Source of the DNA: Ancylobacter moscoviensis
GTDB lineage: Bacteria > Pseudomonadota > Alphaproteobacteria > Rhizobiales > Xanthobacteraceae
Assembly (NCBI RefSeq): GCF_007559435.1
Contig: NZ_VMBP01000002.1
Coordinates: 744,001-808,000, forward strand
DNA length: 64,000 nucleotides
Direction of reading: 5' to 3'
Below the pieces are notes generated by a model. The model did not search any database, was not told the DNA's origin, and saw nothing but the letters and a program-made list of their open reading frames with translations. The translations under genes were made by a program, and so were the position numbers. This document shows, one piece after another, positions 63,501-64,000 of this stretch; positions within the stretch are counted from its first letter, which is position 1, and every line of letters starts with the position of its first letter.

Positions 63501-64000
63501 CATAATCGGCGAAATAGCGCTGGGCGTCGGCCTCGGTGGTGGCGGCCTCGCCGAGCATGTCGAAGGAATAGCGGAAGCCCTTCGCCTCCAGCCGGCGGGA
63601 ATTGGCCAGCGCCTCGGAGATGGTCTGGCCGGTGACGAACTGCTCGCCCATCATCCGCATGGCGACGTCCACGCCCTTGCGGATCAAGGGCTCGCCGCCG
63701 CGCCCGATGAGGCGGGTAAGGGCGCCGGAGAGGCCGGCCTCGCTGGAGGTGGAGGTCAGCTTGCCGGTGAGCACGAGGCCCCAGGTGGCGGCGTTGACGA
63801 AGAGCGAGGGGCTCTGGCCGACATGGGCGTGCCAGTCGCCATGGCCGATCTTGTCGCGGATCAGCGCGTCGCGGGTGGCGCGGTCGGGGATGCGCAGCAG
63901 CGCCTCGGCGAGGCACATCAGCGCCACGCCTTCCTGCGAGGACAGCGAATATTCGTGGATGAGCCCTTCGACCGGGCCCTTCTGGCCTTTGGCGCGCAGC
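60550..64000 (-). CDS. putA: Bifunctional proline dehydrogenase/L-glutamate-gamma-semialdehyde dehydrogenase PutA (5' end beyond the window)
   Basis: At least 1149 residues; the frame is open through base 64000 (LRAKGQKGPVEGLIHEYSLS...). PRODH barrel first (RFSFDMLGEAATT-like YSFDMLGEA, LSALHPRYSRAQYSRV, VRLVKGAYWDSEIKRAQ, YEFQCLHGMGEPLYEEV), then the ALDH module with VCISPWNFPLAIFTGQ, AETGGQNAMIVDSS and catalytic Cys in SAGQRCSALR (about 61680-61705). It oxidises proline to glutamate. Some PutAs also repress their own gene through an N-terminal RHH domain; that part is outside the window. Confidence 0.96.
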   Translation of the reverse strand, partial: LRAKGQKGPVEGLIHEYSLSSQEGVALMCLAEALLRIPDRATRDALIRDKIGHGDWHAHVGQSPSLFVNAATWGLVLTGKLTSTSSEAGLSGALTRLIGRGGEPLIRKGVDVAMRMMGEQFVTGQTISEALANSRRLEAKGFRYSFDMLGEAATTEADAQRYFADYEQAIHAIGKASAGRGIYEGPGISIKLSALHPRYSRAQYSRVVNELLPRVVALAKLARQYDIGLNIDAEEADRLEISLDLLESLCFDEGLSGWNGIGFVVQAYQKRCPYVIDYLIDLARRSNHRLMVRLVKGAYWDSEIKRAQLDGLEGFPVYTRKIHTDISYLACARKLLSAPDAVFPQFATHNAQTLATVMEMAGANYYAGQYEFQCLHGMGEPLYEEVVGREKLGRPCRIYAPVGTHETLLAYLVRRLLENGANSSFVNRIADENVPVDELIESPVEAARRIEPLGAPHPRIAAPADLFGAQRRNSAGLDLSNEQRLASLAAALLAGSAAPLKAMPLLGDGPVAGIARPVLNPADHRDQVGVVEEATPEIVARAMEIAQGAAPIWQSTPPAERAACLFRTAELMEARLPTLIGIIVREAGKSFPNAIGEVREAVDFLRYYGAQVRDGFSNDTHRPLGPVVCISPWNFPLAIFTGQVAAALAAGNAVLAKPAEETPLIAFAAVEILREAGVPPGAVQLVPGAGAVGAALVGDTRTRGVMFTGSTEVARLIQRQLAGRLNPDGSVIPLIAETGGQNAMIVDSSALAEQVVADVLSSAFDSAGQRCSALRILCLQEDVADRMLEMLHGALKELSVGNPVQLSTDIGPVITAEAKANIEAHVERLREAGRRVEQLALGDEARHGTFVPPTLIEIDDIAELKREVFGPVLHVVRYRRDDLDTLIDAVNATGYGLTFGLHTRIDETIAHVGGRIEVGNVYINRNVIGAVVGVQPFGGHGLSGTGPKAGGPLYLHRLLAVRPAAGLPETQVPDTARLWVDFQSDPDTRALCGAVLDASPFGHRAELPGPVGERNIYALAPRGTVLCLAATERGLAVQITSALATGNRVLLEGSFLPPLPKGMEDRVSMVEDYGPAAFDAVLFEGDGDALRQLNESIATRKGPIVLVHGLAPDAVARGEQYPLDLLMLERSTSTNTAAAGGNASLMTIG

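Overview
The window is GC-rich, gene-dense chromosomal DNA from an alphaproteobacterium, most likely a member of the Hyphomicrobiales (Xanthobacteraceae-like). This is inferred from the usg, ExoD, BcsS, GroESL/CIRCE, TPP-riboswitch and liv/TRAP gene families and from pervasive GTG/TGATG-style start/stop overlaps. I cannot fix the genus from sequence reading alone. No prophage, IS element, integrase or CRISPR array is visible. The left edge cuts an inverse autotransporter and the right edge cuts putA.

Layout. 0-4.6 kb: an inverse-autotransporter adhesin (partial, minus), then a glycine betaine/proline-type ABC importer read minus (proV-proW-proX). 4.6-6.5 kb: P1-family peptidase (minus) and divergent CcdA (plus). 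6.6-12.5 kb: a branched-chain amino acid (Liv/HAAT) importer, livH-livM-livG-livF-small membrane protein and then livK, all minus. 12.9-19.8 kb: flavin reductase, a KamA-like radical-SAM aminomutase/FAD-oxidoreductase pair, a molybdenum-cofactor maturation module (XdhC split in two, plus an MPT-binding/MocA fusion), BcsS and DUF488. 20-25 kb: HerA-like ATPase and a DctPQM TRAP transporter. 25-31 kb: a secreted phytase-like esterase behind a strong Pho-box match, an XRE-cupin regulator divergent to threonine/serine dehydratase, and a PlcP-like phosphoesterase/glycosyltransferase operon resembling the phosphate-starvation lipid-remodelling pair. 31-38.7 kb: LysE exporter, UspA, cytochrome c'/b561, EamA transporter, stand-alone Lrp ligand domain, TPP riboswitch-thiD-MFS, dipeptide epimerase. 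38.9-42.6 kb: a complete Mla-type lipid-transport operon. 42.8-45 kb: groESL with CIRCE and a duplicated groEL tail. 45-47.3 kb: usg, exoD, an SDR and a 23-aa membrane peptide.

47.3-52.1 kb holds the most interesting set: the Anbu (ancestral proteasome-like) protease, a transglutaminase-like protein, an alpha-E protein and a circularly permuted ATP-grasp enzyme. This is a conserved but functionally poorly understood gene set, and here a LysE/RhtB-family exporter is embedded between the alpha-E and ATP-grasp genes. 52.3-64 kb: a CinA-type molybdopterin-binding-domain protein, a sulfonate/nitrate-type ABC importer, xanthine phosphoribosyltransferase, a small acidic protein, DoxX, formate-THF ligase, tRNA-Leu(UAA), a choloylglycine-hydrolase-family enzyme and PutA.

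Functional themes are nutrient scavenging (betaine, branched amino acids, 2-oxo acids or other organic acids, sulfonate-like compounds), two independent hints of Pho-regulon control, envelope lipid handling (Mla, PlcP/Agt-like) and amino-acid catabolism (threonine dehydratase, PutA, KamA-like).
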